From NCBI RefSeq assembly GCF_009720835.1, contig NZ_WNKZ01000042.1, forward strand, positions 1 through 49,497: 49,497 nucleotides of DNA, given 5' to 3'. Shown here one piece after another: positions 28,431-38,289 of this stretch. Source of the DNA: Pseudoduganella buxea. GTDB taxonomy: Bacteria; Pseudomonadota; Gammaproteobacteria; Burkholderiales; Burkholderiaceae_D. Each line of letters opens with the position of its first letter. Position 1 is the first letter of the stretch. A program made the position numbers and the translations under genes. The notes beneath the pieces are model-generated. The model saw only the letters and a list, made by a program, of their open reading frames with translations, searched no databases and was not told where the DNA came from.

Positions 28431-29921
28431 TCAGCCCTTGTTCAGGCGCGAGTGGCGCATCCCGTACGCGAAGTAGGTCAGCACGGAAGCGGCCATCCAG
28501 ATGGCGAAGATCACGCGCGTGGTGTGCGACAGGTCCTTCATGATGTACAGGCAGGCCAGCACCGACAGGCCGGGAATCAGGTAGGGGCCGAATGGCACGC
28601 GGAAACCGCCCTTCTTGTACGTGCCCAGTGCGCGTTCCTTGCGGCGCATGACCGGCACGGCGATCGAGACGACGATGAAGGCCGTCAGCGTGCCCATGCT
28701 GACCATATCCCACAGGAAGGTGGCGTCGACGAAGCCGGCGACCAGGCCCACCACCACGCAGACGATCATCGTGTTGGCGACCGGCGACGCGGTGCGTGCA
28801 TCGACCTTGTGGAACACCTTCGAGATCAGGCCGTCGCGCGAAATGGCGTACAGGATGCGGGTCTGGCCGTAGATCGTCACCAGTGTCACGGAGAACACGG
28901 AAATGACGGCGCCGGCCGACAGCACCAGCGCGGGCCAGGCCTTGCCCGTGACGTTCTGCAGGATGACGGCCAGGCCAGCCTCCTGGTGTTCGAACATATG
29001 GGCCGGTTGCGCGCCGACGGCGGCCACCGCCACCAGCAGGTAGAACACGGTGACGATGACGAGCGCCGCCAGGATGCCCAGCGGGACGTTGCGCTTCGGG
29101 TTGCGCACTTCCTCGCCGGCCGTCGCCACCGTGTCGAGGCCGATGAAGGAGAAGAACACGGTGCCCGCGGCGGCCGTCACGCCGGCCATGCCGGCATGGC
29201 CGGCCAGGCCGCCCGCGCTTTCCGGCTTGAAGAAGGGCTTGAAGTTGTTGATGTCGAAGCCCTGCAGTGCGATGGCGACGAAGAACACGAGGATGGCCAG
29301 TTTGACCAGCACCATCACGGCGTTCATCGTGGCCGATTCCTTGGTGCCCCTGACCAGCAGCAGGCCGCACAAGGTCACCAGGATCAGCGGCGGCAGGTTC
29401 ATGTGCCCGATATTGAACACGACGCCATCCTGGGTCGAGACGATCATCGGTGAGCGCAAGGCTGTCGGTATATGCCAGTTGAAGGCATTGCCGAGGAAGT
29501 TATTCAGGTAGTCGGACCAGCCGATCGCCGTGGCGCTGGCCGCCAGCCCGTATTCGAGCAGCAGGCAGGCCGCCATGATAAAGGCGAGGAACTCGCCCAC
29601 CGTGGCGTAGGCGAAGGAATACGAGGAGCCCGACGCGGGGATGCGGAACGACAGCTCGGCGTAGCACAGCGCCGTCAGGCCGGCCGTCAGCGCGGCCATC
29701 AGGAAGGACAGGATGACGGCGGGACCGGCCTTCGGTACCGCTTCGACCATCGTGAAGAAAATGCCGGTGCCGATCGTGGCGCCCACGCCGATCATCGTCA
29801 GGGGGAACAGGCCGATCGAGCGCGTCAGGCCGCCGGCTTGGGCGGGGTGATCGTCTTCGGCGGCGACATCGACGGGCTTGGTACGGGTCAGTTTCTGGAC
29901 CAGCGTTTGGCTCACAGGCAT
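28431..29921 (-). CDS. APC-family amino-acid permease (CAT-like)
   Basis: This is a 496-residue inner-membrane transporter with about 12-14 hydrophobic helices. The N-terminal MIGVGATIGTGIFF is the APC helix-1 substrate/sodium-site motif. LSFRIPASGSSYSFAYATVGEF and VFFSFIGLDTVATAGEEVRNPKRNVP are typical of the cationic amino-acid transporter (CAT) branch. The substrate is probably a basic or small neutral amino acid. The AAGGA ribosome binding site lies too close to the ATG at 29921, and the GTG two codons later (29915) would be better spaced, so the true start may be there. It is the first gene of a two-gene unit with the S9 peptidase. Confidence 0.92.
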   Translation of the reverse strand: MPVSQTLVQKLTRTKPVDVAAEDDHPAQAGGLTRSIGLFPLTMIGVGATIGTGIFFTMVEAVPKAGPAVILSFLMAALTAGLTALCYAELSFRIPASGSSYSFAYATVGEFLAFIMAACLLLEYGLAASATAIGWSDYLNNFLGNAFNWHIPTALRSPMIVSTQDGVVFNIGHMNLPPLILVTLCGLLLVRGTKESATMNAVMVLVKLAILVFFVAIALQGFDINNFKPFFKPESAGGLAGHAGMAGVTAAAGTVFFSFIGLDTVATAGEEVRNPKRNVPLGILAALVIVTVFYLLVAVAAVGAQPAHMFEHQEAGLAVILQNVTGKAWPALVLSAGAVISVFSVTLVTIYGQTRILYAISRDGLISKVFHKVDARTASPVANTMIVCVVVGLVAGFVDATFLWDMVSMGTLTAFIVVSIAVPVMRRKERALGTYKKGGFRVPFGPYLIPGLSVLACLYIMKDLSHTTRVIFAIWMAASVLTYFAYGMRHSRLNKG

Positions 29922-30064
29922 TCCTTTTCGGGTGTTGGCGGTTGCGGCGCTTGTGCCGCCGCCCTGCTATCGCGATTTCGGTAAAAAAACCTGACGATTA
30001 TAGGGCCAGAGCCGATCACATCCCTACTCAATTTTTGGTTGGAATGACAAGTGGTGGAGAAAAA

Positions 30065-30754
30065 TTAGCAACCGTCGGTCGCGCGCGACACCAGCCCTGC
30101 CTGCAGGTCGGCCACGCTGCCGAACATCAGCCGCGGCCCATGCGCCAGCAGCGCCTCGGGCTTCGAATAACCCCAGCCGACGGCGCCGAAGTCGAGGCCC
30201 TCGGCATGGGCGGCGGCGATGTCGCGCACCTCGTCGCCCAGGCACAGCACGCGCTCGTCGGGCACGCCGCTGCCCTGCACGACGCGGCGCAGCCGGCGCC
30301 GTTTGCCGAACAGCGCGGCACCGCATTCGAAGTGGCAGAACAGCCGCGCATCCTCGCCCAGCACGGCGCGCACGTTCGCTTCCGAATTGGACGAGACGAT
30401 GGCCAGGCGCACACCCCGCGCGGCCAGGGCGCGCAGCAGCTCGCGCATGCCGTCGAACAGGCGGATGCTGGCGATGCTCTGGGCCATCAGCGCGCGAAAC
30501 TGCAGCGCCACGGGCACCAGCTTCCAGCGCGGCATGCCCAGGTGCCGCATCAGTTGCGGCAGGTCGAAGCCGCGCAGCTCGTCGATGCGGTCGCGCTCGA
30601 GCCGGCGGAAGCGGTGCGTGTCGGCCAGCGTGTCGAACACCTGCAGGAAAAAGGGAAAGCTGTCCGCCAGGGTGCCGTCGAAATCGAAGATCAGCAGGTC
30701 GTAGCGCCGCGCCTGCGGCGGCGCCTGGTGACCGGGCGGACGGAGGTCGTTCAT
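30065..30754 (-). CDS. HAD-superfamily hydrolase
   Basis: This is a 229-residue phosphatase-type HAD protein. Motif I is DFDGTLADS (nucleophile Asp and acid Asp, residues about 24-26), motif II is IVSSNS, and motifs III/IV are near GDEVRDIAAA. A helical cap occupies the region after motif I, as in phosphoglycolate-phosphatase-like (Gph) enzymes. The substrate is unknown. The GFGAVGWGYS-type segment (FGAVGWGYSKPEALL) is shared with Gph relatives. The start at 30754 has a weak ribosome binding site. It lies 10 bases after the stop of the flavin oxidoreductase gene and is probably co-transcribed with it. Confidence 0.88.
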   Translation of the reverse strand: MNDLRPPGHQAPPQARRYDLLIFDFDGTLADSFPFFLQVFDTLADTHRFRRLERDRIDELRGFDLPQLMRHLGMPRWKLVPVALQFRALMAQSIASIRLFDGMRELLRALAARGVRLAIVSSNSEANVRAVLGEDARLFCHFECGAALFGKRRRLRRVVQGSGVPDERVLCLGDEVRDIAAAHAEGLDFGAVGWGYSKPEALLAHGPRLMFGSVADLQAGLVSRATDGC

Positions 30755-30764
30755 GGCAGCTTTT

Positions 30765-31877
30765 TTAACGCTGGCCCAGCTGCGTGTCGCCGAACAGCGC
30801 CTTGTATTCGCGCGGCTGCGAACGCCAATACTGGGGCGGTGCATCAACCTGCGCGCCCAACCTGGCCGCAGCATGCCAGGGCCAGCGCGGGTCATACAGG
30901 ATGCCCCGCGCCAGCGCCACCATGTCGGCCTGGCCCTGCAGGATGATGGACTCGGCCTGTTCGGCCTCGGTGATCAGGCCGACCCCGATGGTGGGCAGGC
31001 CGGTCGCCTCGCGGATGCGCGCGGCGAACTGGATCTGGTAGCCGGGCCCGACGGGAATCTTCTGCAGCGGCGAAATGCCGCCGCTGGAGACGTGCATAAA
31101 GTGCGTGCCACGCTCCTTCAATGCATTGGCGAAGGCAATGCTCTGTTCCACGTCCCAGCCGCCGTCGACCCAGTCGCTGGCCGAGATGCGCACGCCCACC
31201 GCCACCGTCTCTGGCACGGCCGCGCGCACGGCGTCGAAGACTTCGAGGGGAAAGCGCATGCGGTTTTCCAGCGAGCCGCCGTAACGGTCGGTACGCCGGT
31301 TCGCCAGCGGCGACAGGAACTGGTGCAGCAGGTAGCCGTGCGCCGCATGCAGCTCGATGGCCTCGATGCCCAGCGCATGGACGCGGCGCGCGGCGGCGAC
31401 GAAATCGTCCTTCACCTTTTGCAGGCCGGCCTCGTCCAGCGCCAGCGGCACCGTCTCGCCTTCGGCATGGGGTACGGCCGACGGCGCCACTGTCTGCCAG
31501 CCCACCGGGCCCGGGGCGATATTGGCGCCGCCTTCCCACGGCACGGCCGACGACGCCTTGCGGCCCGCATGGGCCAGCTGCACGGCCAGCACGATGGGCG
31601 AATACTTGCGGATGGCGGCGATGACGGGCGCCAGCGCCCCCTGGTGCCCGTCCGACCACAGGCCCAGGTCGGCCGGCGAGATGCGTGCCTCCGGCGACAC
31701 GGCCGTCGCCTCCAGCATCAGCAGCGCCGCGCCCGACAGGGCCAGGTGGCCCAGGTGGATCATGTGCCAGTCCGTGGCGAGGCCTTCGACGGCGGAATAC
31801 TGGCACATCGGTGCGATGGCGATGCGGTTTTTCAGCTGGACCGACCCCAGCGCATACGGCGAGAACAACCTGCTCAT
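30765..31877 (-). CDS. OYE-type NADH:flavin oxidoreductase (YqjM/NamA-like)
   Basis: This 370-residue TIM-barrel FMN enzyme of the old yellow enzyme family reduces activated C=C bonds with NAD(P)H. The start MSRLFSPYALGSVQLKNRI after a GGGAGGAAAT site is typical. CQYSAVEGLATDWHMIHLG matches the YqjM-class active-site Cys and FMN contacts. IELHAAHGYLLHQFLSPLANRR is the family signature, and LARGILYDPRWPWHAA is the C-terminal phosphate site. The thermophilic-like YqjM/NamA or xenobiotic-reductase subgroup fits best. The natural substrate is unknown. Confidence 0.93.
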   Translation of the reverse strand: MSRLFSPYALGSVQLKNRIAIAPMCQYSAVEGLATDWHMIHLGHLALSGAALLMLEATAVSPEARISPADLGLWSDGHQGALAPVIAAIRKYSPIVLAVQLAHAGRKASSAVPWEGGANIAPGPVGWQTVAPSAVPHAEGETVPLALDEAGLQKVKDDFVAAARRVHALGIEAIELHAAHGYLLHQFLSPLANRRTDRYGGSLENRMRFPLEVFDAVRAAVPETVAVGVRISASDWVDGGWDVEQSIAFANALKERGTHFMHVSSGGISPLQKIPVGPGYQIQFAARIREATGLPTIGVGLITEAEQAESIILQGQADMVALARGILYDPRWPWHAAARLGAQVDAPPQYWRSQPREYKALFGDTQLGQR

Positions 31878-32050
31878 ATTTCCTCCCTGTTCGATAGGAA
31901 GGAGTGTAACGAGGTTTTGCACCGGGCACCTGTCCAGTTACCGGACCCCGTTACAGATGCTTACTTTTGATACAGCCAAATGCTAGCTTGCGGATAATCA
32001 AATCGTTAATCTTGCACTACCCCAATACCAAACATGACGTGGAGTTTCCC

Positions 32051-32422
32051 ATGATGCTGCACCAGAAGATCCCGACCACCTCCGCGCGCCTCCACCCGCT
32101 GATGGCGGGCGCCGCCGTCGCCGTCATCCTGTTCAGCGTCGTGGCCACGGTGGCAATCGTGCGCTGGTTGCCCGCTGCGGGACGCAGCGCCGACGCGGGT
32201 GTCGACGCGGGTGTCGATGCGAGCGTGGATGTCGCTGTCGATACCGGTATCGCTGCCGGGCTGCCGGCCGGGTACGTCACAGTTTCGTCGCCTGTCCCGG
32301 CCACGGCCGCGCGGGCATCGTCTGCCACGGCCGCCGCGGCCGAAACGCAAGCGGCGCCGTCGAAGGCCAAGCCGCCCCGCCAGCAGCCCCAGGCGCTGCT
32401 GGCGCAACAGTCCGCCGTCTGA
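32051..32422 (+). CDS. Small single-pass membrane protein, Ala/Asp/Val-rich
   Basis: This is a 123-residue protein with a single hydrophobic segment (residues about 17-38, MAGAAVAVILFSVVATVAIV), then a tetrad-like repeat (DAGVDAGVDASVDVAVD) and a Pro/Ala/Lys-rich tail ending LLAQQSAV. The tail is probably disordered and outside the membrane. A GGAG site stands seven bases before the ATG at 32051; the next ATG (32054) is also possible. The family is not recognised. It ends at an intrinsic terminator. Confidence 0.65.
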   Translation: MMLHQKIPTTSARLHPLMAGAAVAVILFSVVATVAIVRWLPAAGRSADAGVDAGVDASVDVAVDTGIAAGLPAGYVTVSSPVPATAARASSATAAAAETQAAPSKAKPPRQQPQALLAQQSAV

Positions 32423-32446
32423 CCCAAGTTCGCCCGCGCCAACGAC

Positions 32447-32474
32447 AAAGCCGCCCTCGGGCGGCTTTCGTTTT
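32447..32474 (+). terminator. Terminator after the small membrane protein
   Basis: AAAGCCGCC-CTCG-GGCGGCTTT is followed by CGTTTT. It lies 25 bases after the stop at 32422. Confidence 0.8.
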
Positions 32475-32495
32475 GCTCCACCTTACAGCAGAGAC

Positions 32496-32532
32496 CGTGT
32501 CCACCGTGGGGTCAGACCCCGACATGGACACG
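32496..32532. repeat. REP-like hairpin (divergent copy 3)
   Basis: Outer arms CGTGTCC (32496-32502) and GGACACG (32526-32532) enclose the inner palindrome GGGGTCAGACCCC (32508-32520), giving a two-tier hairpin. The core is related to the GGGGACAGTCCCC and GGGGTCTGTCCCC cores of the repeats at 3644 and 44824. It lies between convergent gene ends. Confidence 0.7.
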
Positions 32533-32555
32533 AGCTGGGCAGTGGTGGCGGGGGA

Positions 32556-33557
32556 TCAGTCGGCGCGGGTGATCATCAGGCCGGCGCGCAGGCCGATGCG
32601 GACGTCCGGATTGGGGAAGACCACCAGCTCTTCGTCGTGCTGCACCGTGTAGACGGTGTCGCCGTCGCGGGCGATTTCGTCGCCTTTCCTTAATGGCGTG
32701 AAGTTCTGCGTGTCCTTGCCGAAGGCCATCGTGAAGGCGTCCGACAGCTTGATGATGTTGCGCGCGACCTTGTACACATGCGGTTGCGACGCCGTGCCTG
32801 GCGCCGGCATGCCGCGCAGCAGCCGGTCCAGCGCGTGCGAGGCGGCGGCGAACTGCGACAGGTCGTTCTGCCCCAGGGTGCCGATGCGGCCCAGTTCCAC
32901 CGTCGTGCCGGCCGCGCCGTGGTGCTCGGCGCTGTAGTAGCTGTAGGTGCCCACCGATTCCGGATTCATGATGATGGCGCCGATGCCCGCCTCGCCCAGC
33001 CAGTCGACCAGGGCGCGGCGGGCGCCTGCTTCGATCAGGTCCGGCACGATGGCGAAGGTGGGGTAGACCGACGGCCGGATCGCCGTGTGCAGGTCCAGGT
33101 GCCAGCGCTGCGGCCCGGTGCCGTCGAAGAAGGCCGCCGTGGCGGCGACCATCGCGTCGGCCCTTGCTGCTTCGGCGGTGCCAGACAGGGCGCCGCGTTC
33201 GACCCGAAACATGCGATTCAGGTCGGCATCGATGAAGCGCTTGCCGGCCCGGATCGCGCCGATATTGCCGACGCAGACCATCAGGTCCACGGCCAGCGCC
33301 TGCGGCTCGCGCGACAGCGCATCGAGCAGGTAGGCCGTCAATTCGATCGGCCCCGTCTCGTCGCCGTGCACGCCCACCGACACCAGAACCGCCGGCCGCT
33401 CGCCACGCACCGTGGCATTGCGGCGGATGGTCAGGATGCCGTCGGCCGGTTGCGCGACATCGAAGCCGGCGCCCGTGAAACTGCGGGCGACGTCATCGAA
33501 GTCGGCTTCGGCCAGCCTGCGCACTGCCTCGGGCAGTGCTCCAGCAGCTTGCACCAT
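32556..33557 (-). CDS. astE: Succinylglutamate desuccinylase AstE
   Basis: This 333-residue zinc enzyme catalyses the last step of the arginine succinyltransferase pathway (N-succinylglutamate to glutamate and succinate). Zinc ligands H64 and E67 (GVHGDETGP) and H157 (HLDLHTAIR) are visible, as is the substrate arginine in HTAIR. The start MVQAAGALPEAV at 33557 lies one base after the stop of the glutamate dehydrogenase gene, so translation is coupled. It is the last gene of the AST string and is separated from astB by the 4.7-kb dehydrogenase gene. Confidence 0.95.
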   Translation of the reverse strand: MVQAAGALPEAVRRLAEADFDDVARSFTGAGFDVAQPADGILTIRRNATVRGERPAVLVSVGVHGDETGPIELTAYLLDALSREPQALAVDLMVCVGNIGAIRAGKRFIDADLNRMFRVERGALSGTAEAARADAMVAATAAFFDGTGPQRWHLDLHTAIRPSVYPTFAIVPDLIEAGARRALVDWLGEAGIGAIIMNPESVGTYSYYSAEHHGAAGTTVELGRIGTLGQNDLSQFAAASHALDRLLRGMPAPGTASQPHVYKVARNIIKLSDAFTMAFGKDTQNFTPLRKGDEIARDGDTVYTVQHDEELVVFPNPDVRIGLRAGLMITRAD

Positions 33558-33558
33558 C

Positions 33559-36500
33559 TCAGGCTGCCTTTGCCAGCGGCGCGTTACCTGCTTCCGACAG
33601 GGTCCAGACATCGAGCATCGCCTGTTCCAGGTCGGTCGGCACGGCGAACGTCGGCAGGTTCAGCGAACCGACGACGGCGTCCACCGCCGCGTCGCCGCCG
33701 TTACCGGCCGCCGCCAGCACTTGCGCCAGCAGGCGTTGCTGCGTGCGGCGCAGGGCTTGCTGGGCGTAGCTGCGCAGCTGTTCCTGCGACCGGCTCGTCG
33801 CCGGCAGCTTCAGGCCCCGCTCCAGCGCATCGATGCCGGCCTTGCTGCGCAAGGTCATGCCGATGTGGATGAAGCCCGGCAGGTCCATGCCGGTTGGACG
33901 CTTGACCGACAGTGCCGCGAACAGGAAGGCCGCCACGCTTTCGATCGCATCGACCGTCTTCCACGCCTGGACGAACTCGGTGCGCAGGGCCGGCTGGCCT
34001 TCCGCTTCCCACTTGCCGTCGGCCGGCATCAGCTTGGCCAGCATGGACGGTTCGGCGAACAGGCGCTTCAGTTCGGCCATGCCCTCGGCACCGCGCAACT
34101 GCTCCTTCGGCACCGCCAGCACGCCTTCCATCACGGCGCGCAGCATGCCGCGGGTGCGCGCATCGACCTTGATCGACACGTCGCGCGGCACGTTCAGCGC
34201 GTCGGCGTCGAGCGTGTCGAACACGGGCGCCAGGTTCAGCGCGGACCAGGCCTGGCCCCACGCCAGGATCACGTCCGTTTCCGGCACGTTGTGCTCGGCC
34301 GCCAGGCGGCGCAGCATCAGCGGGCCGCAGCGGTTGACCACTTCATTGGCCAGCACGGTGGCCAGGATGGCATTGGCCAGCGGGTGCGCCAATGCAGGAC
34401 GGGTCGCCACCAGCAGGTCCGGGAAGTACGGCTTCAACACGGATTCGGCCCAGCTTTCCTCCGTCAGCGGCAGCGCCGACAGGGTACGCTTGTAGCGATT
34501 CTTTACGTTGGCGATGACGACGGCCAGTTCCGGCGTCGTCAGGCCGCGGTTGTCGGTCTTGCGGCGTGCCAGTTCGGCCACCGTCGGCAGCTGCTCCAGC
34601 TCGCGCGACAGGGCGCCCTCTTCTTCCAGGCTGGCGATCAGCGCTGCATAGCCGTCCTGCACCCAGCCCTCGGACTGGGCCTGCTGCTCGCGCACCAGCA
34701 GGTGCGTCTGCTGCGTGTTGTCGCGCAGGACCAGGCGCTCGATATCGCCCGTCATGTCGTTCAGCACGCGGTTGCGGTCTTCTTCCGTCAGCTGGCCGGC
34801 GTTCACTTCCACGTCCAGCCAGATCTTGGCGTTCACTTCATGGTCGGAGCAATCCACGCCGGCCGAGTTGTCGATCGCATCGGTGAAGATGCGTCCGCCC
34901 GTCAGCGCGAACTCGATGCGGCCGGCCTGGGTCGCGCCCAGGTTGCCGCCTTCGGCCACGACCTTGCAGCGCAGCTCATTGCCGTTGACGCGGATATGGT
35001 CGTTGGCGCGGTCCTTGACCTGGGCGTGCGTTTCGGTCGACGCCTTGATGTAGGTGCCGATGCCGCCGTTGTAGAACAGGTCGACGGGAGCCAGCAGGAT
35101 GCGGTGCATCAGCTCTTCCGGCGACAGGCTGGTCTCGGCGATATCGAGGGCCGCGCGGATTTCCGGCGACAGCTCGATGCTGCGGGCCGAGCGGGGGAAC
35201 ACGCCGCCACCCTGCGAGATCAGCGCCTTGTCGTAGTCTTCCCACGACGAGCGGGGCAGCGCGAACATGCGCTGGCGTTCGGCGAACGAGGTGGCGGTAT
35301 CGGGATTCGGGTCCAGGAAGATATGGCGGTGGTCGAACGCGGCCAGCAGCTTGATCTGGCGCGACAGCAGCACGCCGTTGCCGAACACGTCGCCCGACAT
35401 GTCGCCCACGCCGACGACGGTAAACGGCGTCGTGTTCATGTCGTGGCCCATCTCGTAGAAGTGGCGCTTGACGGCTTCGAACGCGCCCTTGGCGGTGATG
35501 CCCAGCTTCTTGTGGTCGTAACCGTTCGAGCCGCCCGAGGCAAAGGCGTCGCCCAGCCAGAAGCCGCGCTTGACGGCGATGCTGTTGGCGATGTCGGAGA
35601 AGGTTGCCGTGCCCTTGTCGGCGGCCACCACCAGGTAGGGGTCGTCGTTGTCGTAGCGGACCGTGTCGGCCGGCGGCACGATCTTGCCCAGCACGCGGTT
35701 GTCCGTCACTTCCAGCAGGCTGGCGATGAACAGGCGGTAGACGGCTTCGCCTTCGGCCGCGATGACTTCACGGGGCGCGCCGGCGGGCATCTGCTTGCAG
35801 ACGAAACCACCCTTGGCGCCGGCCGGCACGATGACGGCGTTCTTCACCATCTGCGCCTTCACCAGGCCCAGCACCTCGGTGCGGTAGTCTTCCATCCGGT
35901 CGGACCAGCGCAGGCCGCCGCGGGCGACCGGGCCGCCGCGCAGGTGCACGCCTTCGAAGCGGCGCGAGAACACGTAGATCTCGCGGTACGGGCGCGGCTC
36001 CGGCACCAGTGCCAGGTTGCTCGTATCGATCTTGAAGATGATCTTGTCGCCCTGGCCGGCATCCTGGAAGTAATTGGTGCGAACCGTCGCCAGCATCAGG
36101 TCGATCAGCGCGGCCAGGATCACTTCCGTGTCGGCGTGGTTGATCGTGGCCAGGCGCGATTTCAGGCCCGTCAGCGCGTCACGCGCCGAGGCATGCTGGC
36201 CGTCGTCCAGTTTCGGATCGAAGCGCTGCTCGAACGCGTCGACGATCTGCTTGACCATGGACGGCTGGCGGCGCAGGCTTTCGGCGATATAGCGCACCGA
36301 GAACTGGGTACCGGTCTGGCGCCAGTAGCTCATGTACGCGCGCACCAGCTGCACCTGGCGCGCGTGCAGGCCGCCCTCGACCACCAGGCCGTTCAGGCGG
36401 CCATCCTCGACGTCGTCGTTGAACAGGGCACCGAACAGGTGTTCGGCCACCTGGACCACACCGTCCTTGCCCAGCTTGGCGGCACTGGCGGCGTCCACCG

Positions 36501-38289
36501 TCAGGCTGGTGACGTAATGACGCTTGCCGTCGGCCGTGCGGATCGAATGCGAGCGCTCGCGGTCGATCAGTACGCCCGCGTTGTGCAGGGCCGGCAGGAT
36601 CGACGACAGGGTCGGCACCTTGTCGACCGAGTAGATACGGATGGTGGTGGAAGGCTCGGTTTCCGTGGCCATCTCGACACGCACCGCAACGCGGCCATCG
36701 GCGCCGTTGCGCAGGATGGTGTCGAGGTCATGGAAGGCGACGGCCGGCGACGTGGCGCTGACGTAGTCGACCGGCAGGGTCGAGCACAGGCGGCGCAGGT
36801 CGTTGCGCAGCGGCTCGTCCGGCACGGCATCGGCCAGCTCGGAGAAGCTGTCGTGCCAGCCGTCCAGGATCGACAGCAGCGGGCGCTGGATATCGCTTTC
36901 CAGGTCGAGCGGATAACGGGCCGCGTGGGCGATCAGGTACAGGCGGGCCAGGGGGCCGTCGGCCACCAGGGTCTGCGAGCTGACATTGGTGGCGCCGGCG
37001 CTTTCCTGCAGTGCGCGCGACAGCGCATTGGCGACGGTGGCGCTGTAGCGCTCGCGCGGCAGGTAGACCAGCACATTCAGGTGGCGCGAGTAGACGTCGC
37101 GGCGCGCGAACACCTTGGTGCGCGGCTGCTTGTACAGCGACACGACCGAGCCGCACACTTCGGCCAGCCACTCCGGGTCCGCTTCCAGCGCTTCGGTGCG
37201 CGGCAGCGATTCCAGGATCTCGATGAATTTCTCGGCGCGGAAGCCTTCCTGGCGCAGGTTGGCGATCTTCAGCACTTGCGCAATGCGGCCGCGCGCGAAC
37301 GGCAGGCGGGCCAGCGGCGTCAGGTTGGCGGCGCGGGTGAACAGGCCGATGAAGCAGTGTTCCCCCAGCAGGTTGCCGGCGGCGTCCGTGGCGCGCACGC
37401 CGATGAAGTCCAGCTGCTGGTCGCGGTGCAGGGTGCCGCCGACGTCGGCCTTGACGATCGACAGCACGTGGGCGCGCTTGGCCAAGGTATCGAGGTCGCC
37501 CGGGATATTGGCCAGGCAGGTGCCATAGACGGGGTGGGCGGTGTCCTGCAGCACGCCGATGCGGCTTGGCAGGTCGCGTTCCAGTTCCTTCACGCCCGGC
37601 TTGACGTGGTAGTAGGCATAGCCGTGCACTTCGAAGCCTTCGTCGCGCGCCCATTGCAGGAAGGCTGCCGCTTCGGCGCCCTCCTCGCCCTGCGCGGCGG
37701 CGGCGGTGGCGACGGCGGTGAAGCGGTCCTTCATCGCGCCCAGGTCGCGTTTCACGACGGCGGCGTCGCGCGCCACCATTTCGATGCGGGCCACCAGCTC
37801 CTGCAGGGGCGCGTGCTCCAGCGCTTCCGACAGCAGGCACAGGACGTACGATTCGAGCTTGCTGCCGCTTTCGCCGACGGCGGTCACGGTGCCGTTGGCA
37901 TCGCGCGTGACGGGCAGCACGGCATTGAGCACGCCGCTGGCGACGACTTTCTGCTTGCGCAGCGCCATGACGATCGAATCGACCAGGTAAGGCATGTCGT
38001 CGTTCAGGATCAGCAGCGCGGTGGCCATGCCGCCACGGCCGTCCGCGTAACGCAAGGTGGCGATCTGCGGGCCGCCGGCGCGGCGCTGCGCGGCCTGCGA
38101 GAAGCCTTCCACAAGCACCGGCGCGAGACTGTCGGGCGAGGTGTCGGCCAGGTCTTCATCGTCCAGCGACTTGAGCCAGGCGGCGATCAGCGCCCGGGCC
38201 TGGCCCGTCTCCTGGCTACCATCGGCCGGCTTGCCGGCATTGACGAGATCCAGCGTCTCTTTACGCAGGTCTTGTGGCATTTTGGTCAT
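33559..38289 (-). CDS. gdhB: NAD-dependent glutamate dehydrogenase, large (GDH-180 / L_180 type)
   Basis: This 1576-residue cytoplasmic enzyme oxidises glutamate to 2-oxoglutarate and ammonia with NAD. The N-terminal half (about 1-700) carries the ACT-like regulatory regions of the class. The catalytic core shows GGPVARGGLRWSDR near residue 785, PAGAKGGFVCK near 820 with the active-site Lys, and the dinucleotide-binding GVGDMSGDVFGNG near 963. The length matches the Streptomyces/Pseudomonas large GDH class. A GGAGAAG site precedes the ATG at 38289 (an ATG at codon 4 is possible). It lies between astB and astE on the same strand, so glutamate made by the AST pathway can be used at once. Confidence 0.96.
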   Translation of the reverse strand: MTKMPQDLRKETLDLVNAGKPADGSQETGQARALIAAWLKSLDDEDLADTSPDSLAPVLVEGFSQAAQRRAGGPQIATLRYADGRGGMATALLILNDDMPYLVDSIVMALRKQKVVASGVLNAVLPVTRDANGTVTAVGESGSKLESYVLCLLSEALEHAPLQELVARIEMVARDAAVVKRDLGAMKDRFTAVATAAAAQGEEGAEAAAFLQWARDEGFEVHGYAYYHVKPGVKELERDLPSRIGVLQDTAHPVYGTCLANIPGDLDTLAKRAHVLSIVKADVGGTLHRDQQLDFIGVRATDAAGNLLGEHCFIGLFTRAANLTPLARLPFARGRIAQVLKIANLRQEGFRAEKFIEILESLPRTEALEADPEWLAEVCGSVVSLYKQPRTKVFARRDVYSRHLNVLVYLPRERYSATVANALSRALQESAGATNVSSQTLVADGPLARLYLIAHAARYPLDLESDIQRPLLSILDGWHDSFSELADAVPDEPLRNDLRRLCSTLPVDYVSATSPAVAFHDLDTILRNGADGRVAVRVEMATETEPSTTIRIYSVDKVPTLSSILPALHNAGVLIDRERSHSIRTADGKRHYVTSLTVDAASAAKLGKDGVVQVAEHLFGALFNDDVEDGRLNGLVVEGGLHARQVQLVRAYMSYWRQTGTQFSVRYIAESLRRQPSMVKQIVDAFEQRFDPKLDDGQHASARDALTGLKSRLATINHADTEVILAALIDLMLATVRTNYFQDAGQGDKIIFKIDTSNLALVPEPRPYREIYVFSRRFEGVHLRGGPVARGGLRWSDRMEDYRTEVLGLVKAQMVKNAVIVPAGAKGGFVCKQMPAGAPREVIAAEGEAVYRLFIASLLEVTDNRVLGKIVPPADTVRYDNDDPYLVVAADKGTATFSDIANSIAVKRGFWLGDAFASGGSNGYDHKKLGITAKGAFEAVKRHFYEMGHDMNTTPFTVVGVGDMSGDVFGNGVLLSRQIKLLAAFDHRHIFLDPNPDTATSFAERQRMFALPRSSWEDYDKALISQGGGVFPRSARSIELSPEIRAALDIAETSLSPEELMHRILLAPVDLFYNGGIGTYIKASTETHAQVKDRANDHIRVNGNELRCKVVAEGGNLGATQAGRIEFALTGGRIFTDAIDNSAGVDCSDHEVNAKIWLDVEVNAGQLTEEDRNRVLNDMTGDIERLVLRDNTQQTHLLVREQQAQSEGWVQDGYAALIASLEEEGALSRELEQLPTVAELARRKTDNRGLTTPELAVVIANVKNRYKRTLSALPLTEESWAESVLKPYFPDLLVATRPALAHPLANAILATVLANEVVNRCGPLMLRRLAAEHNVPETDVILAWGQAWSALNLAPVFDTLDADALNVPRDVSIKVDARTRGMLRAVMEGVLAVPKEQLRGAEGMAELKRLFAEPSMLAKLMPADGKWEAEGQPALRTEFVQAWKTVDAIESVAAFLFAALSVKRPTGMDLPGFIHIGMTLRSKAGIDALERGLKLPATSRSQEQLRSYAQQALRRTQQRLLAQVLAAAGNGGDAAVDAVVGSLNLPTFAVPTDLEQAMLDVWTLSEAGNAPLAKAA

